Assembly: GCF_001598255.1 (NCBI RefSeq)
Contig: NZ_BCYP01000020.1
Location: 1-64,000 of the forward strand
Direction: 5' to 3'
DNA: 64,000 nucleotides
Origin: Mitsuaria chitosanitabida ATCC BAA-476 = NBRC 102408
Lineage (GTDB): Bacteria > Pseudomonadota > Gammaproteobacteria > Burkholderiales > Burkholderiaceae_C
Under the pieces are notes generated by a model that made no database searches, was not told where the DNA came from, and worked only from the letters and a program-made list of their open reading frames with translations. The position numbers were made by a program, and so were the translations under genes. Of the stretch, positions 56,772-64,000 are shown one piece after another (position 1 is the first letter of the stretch; each line of letters opens with the position of its first letter).

Positions 56772-57857
56772 ATGCATGTCTCCTTCCATCCCGACGGCGA
56801 GGGCCCGACGGCCTGGGCCGCCGGCTCGGCCGCGCCGGCGATCGACGTGGCGTCGCCCGCGAGCGCGGTGCGCCTGGACGGCGTCCATCGCGGCGCCGCG
56901 ACGCCGACGCTCTCCTGCATCGTCCCGGCGTTCAACGAGGCCGCCAACCTGCGCGAGCTGCTGCCGCGCCTGCGCGCGACGCTGGAGGCCTGCGCCGCGA
57001 CGGGCCTGGGCGGCTGGGAGATCCTGGTCGTCGACGACGGCAGCGCCGACGGCACGGCCGAGCTGCTGCGCCGATGGAGCCTGGAGCCCGGCGTGCGCGG
57101 CATCCGCCTGTCCCGCAACTTCGGCAAGGAGGCCGCGCTGAGCGCCGGCCTGGTCGAGGCGCATGGCGACCTGGTCCTCATGATGGACGCCGACCTGCAG
57201 CACGATCCGGCGTTGATCCCCGCGTTCCTGCAGGCCTGGCGGCGCGGTGCCGACATGGTCTACGCCGTGCGCGAGCACCGCGAGGACGAGGGCGCGCTCA
57301 AGCGCTGGGGCAGCCGCGGCTTCTACACGCTGCTCAACCGCGGCGCGCGTTTCCAGGTGCCGGCCGACGCCGGTGACTTCCGCCTGATGGATCGCCGCGT
57401 GGTGGACACGCTGCTGGCCCTGCCCGAGCGCAACCGTTTCATGAAGGGCCTGTACGCCTGGGTCGGCTTCAACACGCTGGCGCTGCCCTACACCCCCGCC
57501 GCGCGCGCGCACGGCGAGACGAAGTTCCGTCCCGTCCACCTGGCGCGCCTGGCGCTGGACGGCCTGACGGCCTTCACCAACTGGCCGCTGCGCGCGGTCA
57601 GCGCCTGCGGCATCCTGCTGGCGGTCCCGGCCTTCCTCTACGGCGCCTACCTGACGGCGCTCTACCTGCTCTACGGCCACAACGTCAGCGGCTGGACCAC
57701 CATCGTCGTCGGCCTGATGCTGTTCTCCGGCCTGCAGCTGGTGTCGCTGGGCATCGTCGGCGAGTACGTCGGCCGCATCTTCGAGGAAGTGAAGGGCCGC
57801 CCGCTGTACGTCGTGGGCGAGCGATCGGGCCGCGGCCTGCCGGAGCGCCAGGCATGA
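56772..57857 (+). CDS. GT2 glycosyltransferase, undecaprenyl-phosphate sugar transferase (ArnC/FlmF-like)
   Basis: A 361-residue membrane glycosyltransferase. A 45-residue N-terminal extension is followed by a GT-A domain (about 47-270: CIVPAFNEAANLRELLPRL, ILVVDDGSADGTAEL, LMMDADLQHDPALIP with the metal-binding Asp residues, AGDFRLMDRRVVDTLLALPERNRFMKG). Two C-terminal membrane helices follow (about 275-300 and 312-336), then GRIFEEVKGRPLYVV. This layout is that of dolichyl/undecaprenyl-phosphate glycosyltransferases such as ArnC. It should load a sugar onto undecaprenyl phosphate. GAGGGG lies just before the ATG. Its stop overlaps the next gene by four bases. Confidence 0.92.
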   Translation: MHVSFHPDGEGPTAWAAGSAAPAIDVASPASAVRLDGVHRGAATPTLSCIVPAFNEAANLRELLPRLRATLEACAATGLGGWEILVVDDGSADGTAELLRRWSLEPGVRGIRLSRNFGKEAALSAGLVEAHGDLVLMMDADLQHDPALIPAFLQAWRRGADMVYAVREHREDEGALKRWGSRGFYTLLNRGARFQVPADAGDFRLMDRRVVDTLLALPERNRFMKGLYAWVGFNTLALPYTPAARAHGETKFRPVHLARLALDGLTAFTNWPLRAVSACGILLAVPAFLYGAYLTALYLLYGHNVSGWTTIVVGLMLFSGLQLVSLGIVGEYVGRIFEEVKGRPLYVVGERSGRGLPERQA

Positions 57858-59527
57858 GCGGGCGCGTTCCGGGACCGGCGCGCCTGCCGCGCCGGGAGAT
57901 GCTGCTCGCGTTGCTGGGCACGCTGGTCTGGCTGGCCTGGAGCGCCGGTCTGCGCGCGCTGGAGCTGCCCGACGAGGGCCGCTACGTCGGCGTCGCCTGG
58001 GAGGCGATCCGCGGCGGCCGGTGGCTGGAGCCGCTGCTCAACGGCCAGCCCTTCTTCCACAAGCCCCCGCTGTTCTACTGGATCACCGAGATCGCGATGT
58101 CGCTCTTCGGCGTGAACCAGCTGGCCGGCCGCGCCGCGCCGGTGCTGGGCGGCTGGCTGGCCGCGGTCAGCCTCTACCTGCTGCTGTACCGCTGGGCCGG
58201 GGCCACGATCGCGCGCGTCGCGCTGGCGGTGCTGCTGGCGCTGCCCATGTTCTTCCTGGGCGCGCAGTACGCCAACCTCGACATGCTGGTGGCGGGCTGC
58301 ATCACCGCGACGCTGGCGCTGACCGTCGACGCGCTGCTGCGCCGCCGCGTCGGCCTGCCCTGGCGCGCCACGCTGCTGGCGGCCTACGCCTCGGCGGGCG
58401 TGGGTATCCTGGCCAAGGGGCTGATCGGCATCGTGCTGCCGGGGCTGATCGTCGTCGTGTGGCTGCTGGCGCTGCGCCGCTGGCGCGACATCCTGGCGCT
58501 GCTCTGGCTGCCCGGCATCGCCGCCATGCTGGCCGTGGCCGCGCCCTGGTATGCGCTGATGCAGCAGCGGCATCCGGAGTTCCTGCACTTCTTCTTCGTC
58601 GTGCAGCACCTGCAGCGCTTCGCGAGCACCGGCTTCAACAACGTGCAGCCCTTCTGGTTCTTCCCGGCGGTGCTGCTGGTCTTCCACCTGCCGGCGCTGC
58701 CCTGGCTGGCGCTGGGCTGGGGCGGGGCACGGCGTCGCGGCGCGCGCGCGCGTCAGCTCGCCGGCGCCGACATCGGCGATGAATACGGCGATCAAGGCGG
58801 CATCGGCGTCCTGACCGCCGGCGGCCCCGGCGCGTCCTTCGCCGCGAGGACCGAGGCCCCCCCCGAGGACAGCGCGGATCCGCATCGCCTGATCCCGCTG
58901 CTGCTGTCCTGGCTGACCGTCGTGGTGGCGTTCTTCTCGCTGCCGCAGTCCAAGCTGGTCGGCTACATCCTGCCGGCGGTGCCGCCGATCGCGGCGTTGA
59001 CGGCGATCGGCTGGCAGCGCCTGCTGCCGACCTCGCGGATGGTGCGCCGCGCCGCGGTCGCCACGCTGCTGCTGAGCGCGCTGGCGGGTGTCGCCATCGT
59101 GATCACGCTGGCGGTGAGCCCGCATCGCAACACGCGCGAACTGGCGCGGGACCTGGCCGCCTGGCGCGCCGATGGCGAACCCATCTTCTCGCTCGGCCGC
59201 TACGACTACGACCTCCCGTTCTACGCGCGGCTGCGCGAGCCGATGGTCGTGGCCGAGGACTGGAGCGATCCCGAGATCCTGACCCACGACAACTGGCGCA
59301 AGGAACTGGCCGAGACGCGCGATTTCGCGCCCGGCGGCCGGGCCCCGCTGCTGATCGACGAGAAGACCTTGCCGGCCGCGCTGTGCGCGCATCCGGTGAA
59401 CTGGGTGATCGCCGCCTCGCGCGACGCACCGGCCACGCCCTGGCTGAAGGATCTGCCGTCGGTGTCCACGCGCCGCGGCGTGTCGCTGTGGCGGATCACG
59501 CCGGTGATGGTGGGCTGCCCGCGATGA
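57854..59527 (+). CDS. ArnT-like lipid A glycosyltransferase (PMT/GT83 family)
   Basis: A 557-residue inner-membrane transferase with about 11-12 helices. The first periplasmic loop has the catalytic acidic motif LPDEGRYVGVAWEAIRGG, followed by LNGQPFFHKPPLFYWITEIAMSLFGVN, diagnostic of ArnT and relatives. The C-terminal soluble domain (about 430-557) holds FSLGRYDYDLPFYARLREP. ArnT moves an aminosugar from undecaprenyl phosphate to lipid A phosphate in the periplasm. A Gly/Ala/Arg-rich cytoplasmic or loop insertion lies around residues 290-335. It overlaps both neighbours by four bases, forming a tightly coupled operon. Confidence 0.9.
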   Translation: MSGRVPGPARLPRREMLLALLGTLVWLAWSAGLRALELPDEGRYVGVAWEAIRGGRWLEPLLNGQPFFHKPPLFYWITEIAMSLFGVNQLAGRAAPVLGGWLAAVSLYLLLYRWAGATIARVALAVLLALPMFFLGAQYANLDMLVAGCITATLALTVDALLRRRVGLPWRATLLAAYASAGVGILAKGLIGIVLPGLIVVVWLLALRRWRDILALLWLPGIAAMLAVAAPWYALMQQRHPEFLHFFFVVQHLQRFASTGFNNVQPFWFFPAVLLVFHLPALPWLALGWGGARRRGARARQLAGADIGDEYGDQGGIGVLTAGGPGASFAARTEAPPEDSADPHRLIPLLLSWLTVVVAFFSLPQSKLVGYILPAVPPIAALTAIGWQRLLPTSRMVRRAAVATLLLSALAGVAIVITLAVSPHRNTRELARDLAAWRADGEPIFSLGRYDYDLPFYARLREPMVVAEDWSDPEILTHDNWRKELAETRDFAPGGRAPLLIDEKTLPAALCAHPVNWVIAASRDAPATPWLKDLPSVSTRRGVSLWRITPVMVGCPR

Positions 59528-60381
59528 GCCGCCGCGGTCTCTGCGTCTGTGCCGACGACTACGGCCTGCATCCGCGGGTCAACGCCGCGGTGCTCCGGCT
59601 GATCGAGCACGGCCGGCTCCAGGCGACCGGCGCCATGGTCGGCGCGCCGGGCTGGCGCGACGGCGCGGGGGCCCTGTCGCGCGTGAAGCGGGCGGCGCCG
59701 GACCGCCTGGACGTCGGCCTGCACCTGGACCTCACCGAGTACCCGTTGACGCTGGCCCCGCGCGGTCTGGCGGGCTGGTGGTTCGCGGGCCCGGGCAGCG
59801 AGACGGCCCTGCGGCGCGAGATCGCCGCCCAGCTCGACGCCTTCGAGTCCACGTTGGGACAGACGCCCGACTACCTCGACGGTCACCAGCACGTGCACCA
59901 GTTCCCGCGCGTGCGCGACGCGCTGATGGAGGAGATGTCCCTGCGCTATCCGGGCCGCCAGCCCTGGCTGCGCTCGACGAAGCGCGGCACGGCGGGCTTC
60001 AAGCCGGCGCTGATCCAGGCGCTGGGCCAGCACGGCCTCGCCCGGCGCGCGGCGCTGCTGGGCTTCCGCCAGAATCGCCGCCTGCTGGGCGTCTACGACT
60101 TCGATGGCGACGCGGCCCGCTATGCCACGCGGCTGCGCGGCTGGCTGCATGTCAGCGGCGACGGCGACCTGCTGATGTGCCATCCGGCGCTGGGCCCGGT
60201 CCCCGGCGACGGCATCGCCGAGGCGCGCGTGCGGGAGTTCGAGGTCCTGGACTCCCCGCTGTTCGATGTCGAGCTGCGCCGCCTGGGCATCGCCACGGCC
60301 CCGATGAGCCGCCTGCTGGCCACGCCCGCCAGCCTCGCCGAGCCCGCCACCGCCAGCCCGCGCGAGCTGCCCCGCGCCTGA
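59524..60381 (+). CDS. YdjC/ChbG-family sugar deacetylase (NaxD-like)
   Basis: A 285-residue enzyme of the ChbG/HpnK/YdjC family. The metal-binding Asp is in CADDYGLHPRVN (residues about 8-19), the metal-binding His residues in LDVGLHLDLTE and DGHQHVHQFPRVRD, and a final LLMCHPALGP. The family removes N-acetyl groups from sugars. In Francisella the member NaxD deacetylates undecaprenyl-phosphate-GalNAc before transfer to lipid A. Here it is coupled (ATGA, 59524-59527) to an ArnT-like gene with a GT2 gene ahead, the same set of activities. The start MSRRGLCVCADD matches the family. Confidence 0.92.
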   Translation: MSRRGLCVCADDYGLHPRVNAAVLRLIEHGRLQATGAMVGAPGWRDGAGALSRVKRAAPDRLDVGLHLDLTEYPLTLAPRGLAGWWFAGPGSETALRREIAAQLDAFESTLGQTPDYLDGHQHVHQFPRVRDALMEEMSLRYPGRQPWLRSTKRGTAGFKPALIQALGQHGLARRAALLGFRQNRRLLGVYDFDGDAARYATRLRGWLHVSGDGDLLMCHPALGPVPGDGIAEARVREFEVLDSPLFDVELRRLGIATAPMSRLLATPASLAEPATASPRELPRA

Positions 60382-60507
60382 CGCCGCGAGGCCCCGTCGG
60401 GCCCGGCGCCGGTCCGCCCGCGCGTCGGGACGGTCCAGTCGTCGCCGCCCACTGCCATTCGCCGCATCCGCGGGGGGTGTCGGGAGGTGTCGCCTAGACT
60501 CGGCGCC

Positions 60508-61611
60508 ATGATTTCCCCCAGCGCCTCGCCCGACGCCCCCCGCTTCGACTGGACCCAGTGGCTGTTCCCGGGTCCGCGGCGCGTCTTCACCGAAGCCGAG
60601 ATCCTGCGCAGCGGCCTGGGCCGCTGGTCCACCGGGATCGACTGCTACGTGCTGAGCAACGTGCTCGTGCTGGTGATCGTCTTCTACCAGGTGCTGCCGA
60701 GCGAGTTCCTGCTGATCATCCTGGGCGGCGCCCTCACCATGGCGGTGCTGGGCCTGGCGGTGGGGCGCTGGCTGTGGCGGCAACCGTCGCGGACGCGCTT
60801 CAACGGCGCCGCGGTGCTGCTGGCCCTGCTGATGGTGCTGGTCACGCTGGTCCTGGTGAAGCTGGGCTTGCGCGAGCAGGCCCGCGAGATGCTGCCCTTC
60901 ATCGCCGGCGGCATGACGCTGGTGGTCTCCTCCTGGTGGTTCCTGACGCTGTACCGCACCCAGCAGATCGGCGCGCGGCTCGCGGAACTCGATGCCCAGG
61001 AGGAACGCGTGGCCCTGGCCCAGCGCCTGGCGACCGCGCAGATCCAGCCGCACTTCCTGTTCAACACCCTGGCCTCGCTGCAGCACTGGGTCGACACCCG
61101 CGACGACCGCGCCGGTCCGATGCTGCGATCGCTGACCCGCTACCTGCGCGCGACGCTGCCCATGTTCGAGCGCGACCGGCTGCCGCTGGAGCAGGAGCTG
61201 CAGATCGTGCGCAGCTACCTGGACATCATGCAGGCCCGGCTGGGTCAGCGGCTGAGCTGGTCGCTGGAGGTGGACGAGGCGGCCCAGGACCGGATCGCCA
61301 GCGCCAGCCTGCCGCCGGGCACGCTGCTCACGCTGGCGGAGAACGCGATCACCCACGGCATCGAGCCCAGCCTGCGCGGCGGTCACATCACGGTGCGCGC
61401 GCGGGCCCACGAGGGCCAGCTGCGCCTGGAGGTCCAGGATGGCGGGCAGGGCCTGCGCGCCGGCGCCTGCGAGGGCCTGGGCCTGGGCAACACCCGCGAG
61501 CGCCTGCGCACCCAGTTCGGCGAGAGCGCCAGGCTCGGCCTGGAGCCCGCGCCCGACGACGCGCCAGGCTGCCTCGCCTGGATCGAGGTGCCGGCCGTCG
61601 CCGCCTCCTGA
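60508..61611 (+). CDS. LytS-type sensor histidine kinase
   Basis: A 367-residue kinase with four N-terminal membrane helices (about residues 45-150: YVLSNVLVLVIVFYQVL, FLLIILGGALTMAVLGLAVG, GAAVLLALLMVLVTLVLVKLG, EMLPFIAGGMTLVVSSWWFLTLY). A His_kinase domain of the LytS type follows, with phosphoacceptor His in QIQPHFLFNTLASLQHWV. The HATPase domain has LAENAITHGIEPSLRGG, DGGQGL and GLGLGNTRERL. ATG 60508 is chosen; a GTG seven codons earlier is possible. The cognate LytTR regulator follows after 90 bases. There is no recognisable sensory domain beyond the membrane bundle. Confidence 0.9.
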   Translation: MISPSASPDAPRFDWTQWLFPGPRRVFTEAEILRSGLGRWSTGIDCYVLSNVLVLVIVFYQVLPSEFLLIILGGALTMAVLGLAVGRWLWRQPSRTRFNGAAVLLALLMVLVTLVLVKLGLREQAREMLPFIAGGMTLVVSSWWFLTLYRTQQIGARLAELDAQEERVALAQRLATAQIQPHFLFNTLASLQHWVDTRDDRAGPMLRSLTRYLRATLPMFERDRLPLEQELQIVRSYLDIMQARLGQRLSWSLEVDEAAQDRIASASLPPGTLLTLAENAITHGIEPSLRGGHITVRARAHEGQLRLEVQDGGQGLRAGACEGLGLGNTRERLRTQFGESARLGLEPAPDDAPGCLAWIEVPAVAAS

Positions 61612-61701
61612 TCGTCCGGCCGATCGCCTCGCCCGCAAGACCTCGCATCGCCGCGCGGCCTCAGTTCCTCCAACCCACAAGACCAACACCCGGGAGACCC
61701 C

Positions 61702-62493
61702 ATGACGACGAAGATCCGCACGCTCATCGCCGATGACGAGGAAGGTCCGCGCGAGCAGCTGCGCGCCGCGCTGGAGCGTCTGGCGCCCGAGATCGAGCTG
61801 GTCGCGGCGAGCGTCAATGGCGTCGACGCCTGGGATGACTGTCTGGCCTTCGAGCCGCAGCTGTGCTTCCTGGACATCCGCATGCCGGGGCTGTCCGGGC
61901 TGGAGGTCGCGCAGCGCCTGGCCCAGCTGGCCGAGCCGCCGCAGGTGGTGTTCGTCACGGCCTACGGCGATCACGCGCTGTCGGCCTTCGAGGCGGGCGC
62001 GGTCGACTACGTGATGAAGCCGGTCGAGGACGCACGCCTGCAGCAGTGCCTGCAGCGGCTGCGCCAGCGCCAGGCGGCCGTCGCGGCCGAGCCGGACGCG
62101 GCGCCGGCGCCGTCGATGCCCGCGGGCACCCTGGAGCTGCTGCGCCAGCTGCTGCCGCCGCAGCGCGGCGCGATGAAGCCCATCCAGGCGAGCCAGGGTC
62201 GCGAGATCCAGCTGATCGCGCCGGAGGACGTGCTCTTCTTCCAGAGCGACAGCCGCTACACCCGCGTGGTCCATCGCGATGGCGAGGCCTGGATCCGTAC
62301 CGCGCTCAAGGAGCTGCTGACCGATCTCGACCCGCAGGTCTTCTGGCAGGTGCACCGCTCGGTGCTGGTCAACAGCCGCTTCATCTCGAGCGCGACCCGC
62401 GTGGACGAGAACACCATGCAGATCAGCCTGAAGGGCCACGCCGAGAAGCTGCCGGTGTCGCGGCAGTTCCAGGGCCTGTTCAAGGGGCAGTGA
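61702..62493 (+). CDS. LytTR-family response regulator
   Basis: A 263-residue regulator. The receiver domain (1-120) has DDEE at 11-14, phosphoacceptor Asp58 in LCFLDIRMPGLSGLEVA, and VDYVMKPV with the conserved Lys. A Pro/Ala linker is followed by a LytTR DNA-binding domain (about 163-262: GREIQLIAPEDVLFFQSDSRYTRVVHRDGEAWIRTALKEL, FWQVHRSVLVNSRFI, KLPVSRQFQGLFK). It pairs with the upstream LytS-type kinase. The target genes are unknown. GGGAGA precedes the start. Confidence 0.94.
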   Translation: MTTKIRTLIADDEEGPREQLRAALERLAPEIELVAASVNGVDAWDDCLAFEPQLCFLDIRMPGLSGLEVAQRLAQLAEPPQVVFVTAYGDHALSAFEAGAVDYVMKPVEDARLQQCLQRLRQRQAAVAAEPDAAPAPSMPAGTLELLRQLLPPQRGAMKPIQASQGREIQLIAPEDVLFFQSDSRYTRVVHRDGEAWIRTALKELLTDLDPQVFWQVHRSVLVNSRFISSATRVDENTMQISLKGHAEKLPVSRQFQGLFKGQ

Positions 62494-62573
62494 GGCGGCG
62501 CGCGCGGGGAGCCCGAAGACCCTCTCCCCTGCCCTCTCCCGCAAGCGGGCGAGGGAGCTGCCAGCGCTCAAGC

Positions 62574-62617
62574 AGTAGCGATGCAGTAGCGATGCAGTAG
62601 CGATGCAGTAGCGATGC
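62574..62617. repeat. Four tandem copies of an 11-bp unit inside REPIN 2
   Basis: AGTAGCGATGC is repeated exactly four times in the spacer between the left REP and the next inverted copy. It is unrelated in sequence to the 15-bp tandem unit in the other element, although both elements hold four copies. Confidence 0.9.
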
Positions 62618-62660
62618 AGTGTCAGCTGCAGAACAAGTTGAAGCCCGCTCCTCCTCTTAC

Positions 62661-62702
62661 TCCCTCTCCCGCTTGCGGGAGAGGGCTGGGGTGAGGGTCT
62701 TC
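62661..62702. repeat. Additional inverted REP unit within REPIN 2
   Basis: A third 42-bp REP copy, in the same orientation as the right outer unit and 32 bases from it. Its tail (CTGGGGTGAGGGTCTTC) is closer to the variant of the element at 28650 than to its own neighbour, so it may stem from a separate insertion or recombination. Confidence 0.85.
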
Positions 62703-62780
62703 GGGGCTCTACCGCACCACTCGCCCCGTCCTACTCCCTCTCCCGCTTGCGGGAGAGGGCAGGGGAGAGGGTCTTCCGGC

Positions 62781-64000
62781 TCAACGCGCCGCGCTCTGCG
62801 CCGGCGCTTCCGCGTCCCAGCCGCCGGCCAGCGCCTTGTACACGCCGATCAGCGAAGTCGCCGCCGCGGTCTGCGACTGCGCCAGCTGGTTGCGGGCCGC
62901 GAGCAGCTCGCGCTCCGCGTCCAGTACCGCCAGGAAGTCGCTGATGCCGACCTTGAAGCGCTCGCGCGCGATCTGCGCGGCCTTCTCCGCCGACACGGCC
63001 GCGTCGAACAGCGCCTGCGCCTGCTGCTGGCTGCGGTTGTAGGTCACCAGCGCGCCCTCGGTCTCCTCCAGCGCGCCCAGCACCGTCCGCTCGTAGCTGG
63101 CGAAGGCCGCCTCGTTCCGCGCGTCCGCCGCCGCGATCTGCGCGCGGATGCGGCCGAAGTCCAGCAGGTTCCAGACCAGCTGAGCGCCCAGGTTGTAGGC
63201 GTACGCGGGCCCGTCGCCCAGATCGCCGATGCGCGTCGCGTTCTGGCCGATCGTGCCGCCCAGCGTGATCCGCGGGAACATCGACGACTTCGCCACGCCC
63301 ACGCGCGCCGCCGCCGCGGCGACCTGCGCCTCGGCCGCGCGCACGTCGGGACGACGGCGCAGCAGATCCTCCGGCGTGCCGATGCGATCCAGCGCGACGG
63401 ACTTCAAGCCCGGCAGCGGCTTCACATCCGACAGCTCCACATCCAGCGCCGTCGGCGGCTGACCCGTCAGCACGGCCAGGCGATAGCGCGTGCGCGCCAG
63501 CGTCATCTCCAGCGCGGGAATCGTGGCCGCCGTGCTCTGCACCAGCGCGCGGGCGCGCTCGGTGTCGAAGCCCGTGCCCCGGCCCGCTTCCTGGCGACCG
63601 GCCACCAGCTTCAGCGCGCCTTCCTGCGTCTCCAGCGACTGCTTGGCCACGCGCAGCTGCTCCTGCAGCCCGCGCAGCTCGAAGTAGTTGCGCGCCACTT
63701 CGGCGGCCACGCTGACCTGCGCCGAACGCAGGCCCGCCTCGCCGGCCAGCAGGTCGGCGGCGGCGGCGCGCTTCTCGTCGGACAGGCGACCGAAGAGATC
63801 GGCCTCCCACTGCACGTCGAAGCCCACCGAGAACGCGTTGCTGGTCTGCGGGCGGCCCAGGTAATCGGGCGCCCGCACGCGGGCCGCGCCGGCCGTCGCG
63901 TTGACACTGGGGAACAGCTGCGCATCGGCGAAGCGCGACAGCGCCCGTGCCTCGCGCAGGTTCGCCGAGGCGATGCGCAGATCGGTGTTGGCCTGCAGCG
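62781..64000 (-). CDS. RND-efflux outer-membrane factor (NodT/CusC-like), 5' end beyond the window
   Basis: The reading frame stays open to the right edge, so the start lies outside; about 406 residues are present. TolC-family outer-membrane channel: NTDLRIASANLREARALSRFADAQLFPSVNATAGAAR, SVGFDVQWEADLFGRLSDEKRAAAADLLAGEAGLRSAQVSVAAEVARNYFELRG, LLRRRPDVRAAEAQVAAAAARVGVAKSSMFPRITLGG, and NLLDFGRIRAQI. These two repeats of strands and long helices form the trimeric channel for tripartite efflux pumps. The inner-membrane and adaptor genes are presumably upstream, beyond the window. The gene stop adjoins the REPIN element. Confidence 0.93.
   Translation of the reverse strand, partial: LQANTDLRIASANLREARALSRFADAQLFPSVNATAGAARVRAPDYLGRPQTSNAFSVGFDVQWEADLFGRLSDEKRAAAADLLAGEAGLRSAQVSVAAEVARNYFELRGLQEQLRVAKQSLETQEGALKLVAGRQEAGRGTGFDTERARALVQSTAATIPALEMTLARTRYRLAVLTGQPPTALDVELSDVKPLPGLKSVALDRIGTPEDLLRRRPDVRAAEAQVAAAAARVGVAKSSMFPRITLGGTIGQNATRIGDLGDGPAYAYNLGAQLVWNLLDFGRIRAQIAAADARNEAAFASYERTVLGALEETEGALVTYNRSQQQAQALFDAAVSAEKAAQIARERFKVGISDFLAVLDAERELLAARNQLAQSQTAAATSLIGVYKALAGGWDAEAPAQSAAR

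Larger units (their letters stand above)
62515..62776. repeat. REPIN-like element 2 (outer pair of inverted 42-bp REP units)
   Basis: A 42-bp unit at 62515-62556 is matched by an inverted copy at 62735-62776 with one mismatch. It is the same family as the element at 28529 but carries a different tail variant (CTCTCCCCTGCCC instead of CTCACCCCAACCC), present in both arms. The element fills the gap between two convergent genes (LytTR regulator and efflux outer-membrane factor), so its hairpin could serve both as transcription stop. Confidence 0.85.

Overview
The window is GC-rich, densely coded bacterial chromosome. It carries mreBCD-mrdA-rodA, recA-recX, sucCD, gatCAB, argS, malate synthase G, a Bug-type tricarboxylate substrate-binding protein and several large TonB-dependent receptors. 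This mix points to a betaproteobacterium of the order Burkholderiales, most like the Roseateles/Mitsuaria/Rubrivivax group. That placement is inferred from gene content and protein style, not from a search. I saw no rRNA, tRNA, CRISPR array, prophage or transposase gene.

Layout. 1-4.6 kb: the edge of a minus-strand gene, a metallo-beta-lactamase-fold hydrolase, a Ser/Thr kinase - PP2C phosphatase - FHA signalling operon, and a TerC-family membrane protein. 4.7-9.0 kb: sucCD, then recA-recX behind a LexA box. 9.3-11.5 kb: an OmpR-type response regulator and its sensor kinase. 11.6-17.5 kb: the cell-elongation operon mreB-mreC-mreD-mrdA-rodA (minus strand), with terminator-like hairpins in the mreB leader and between mreB and mreC. 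17.9-21.1 kb: gatC-gatA-gatB, divergent from mreB. 21.3-28.4 kb: pyrE with a DUF4124 protein, a conserved membrane protein of unknown function, a TonB receptor, exonuclease III and a Bug-type periplasmic protein. 28.5-28.7 kb: a REPIN-like inverted repeat. 28.8-34.5 kb: two tandem TPR-GGDEF diguanylate cyclases and an NCS2 permease. 34.7-39.3 kb: an SPFH protein with a ribbon-helix-helix partner, DsbA, a SPOR protein and ArgS. 39.4-45.1 kb: a kinase fused to a cyclic-nucleotide-binding domain, a PsiF-like protein, a LysR regulator with a small membrane protein, and glcB. 45.3-54.5 kb: three large TonB-dependent receptors. 54.6-56.6 kb: a FAD-dependent reductase and a class II glutamine amidotransferase. 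56.8-60.4 kb: an overlapping three-gene operon of GT2 glycosyltransferase, ArnT-like transferase and YdjC/ChbG deacetylase. 60.5-62.5 kb: a LytS/LytTR two-component system. 62.5-62.8 kb: a second REPIN-like element. The right edge cuts an RND-efflux outer-membrane factor.

Most interesting region. The GT2 - ArnT-like - YdjC deacetylase operon has the gene content of the lipid A hexosamine pathways of Francisella (FlmF2-NaxD-FlmK) and Bordetella (Lgm). Directly upstream lie four CTGAA motifs at an exact 11-bp period, the layout expected of a PmrA/QseB-type response-regulator site. I read it as a regulated envelope-charge modification system. Other leads are two REPIN-like elements whose arms co-vary and which both enclose short tandem repeats, a nine-G tract encoding the GGDEF signature of one cyclase, and a possible attenuator ahead of mreB.
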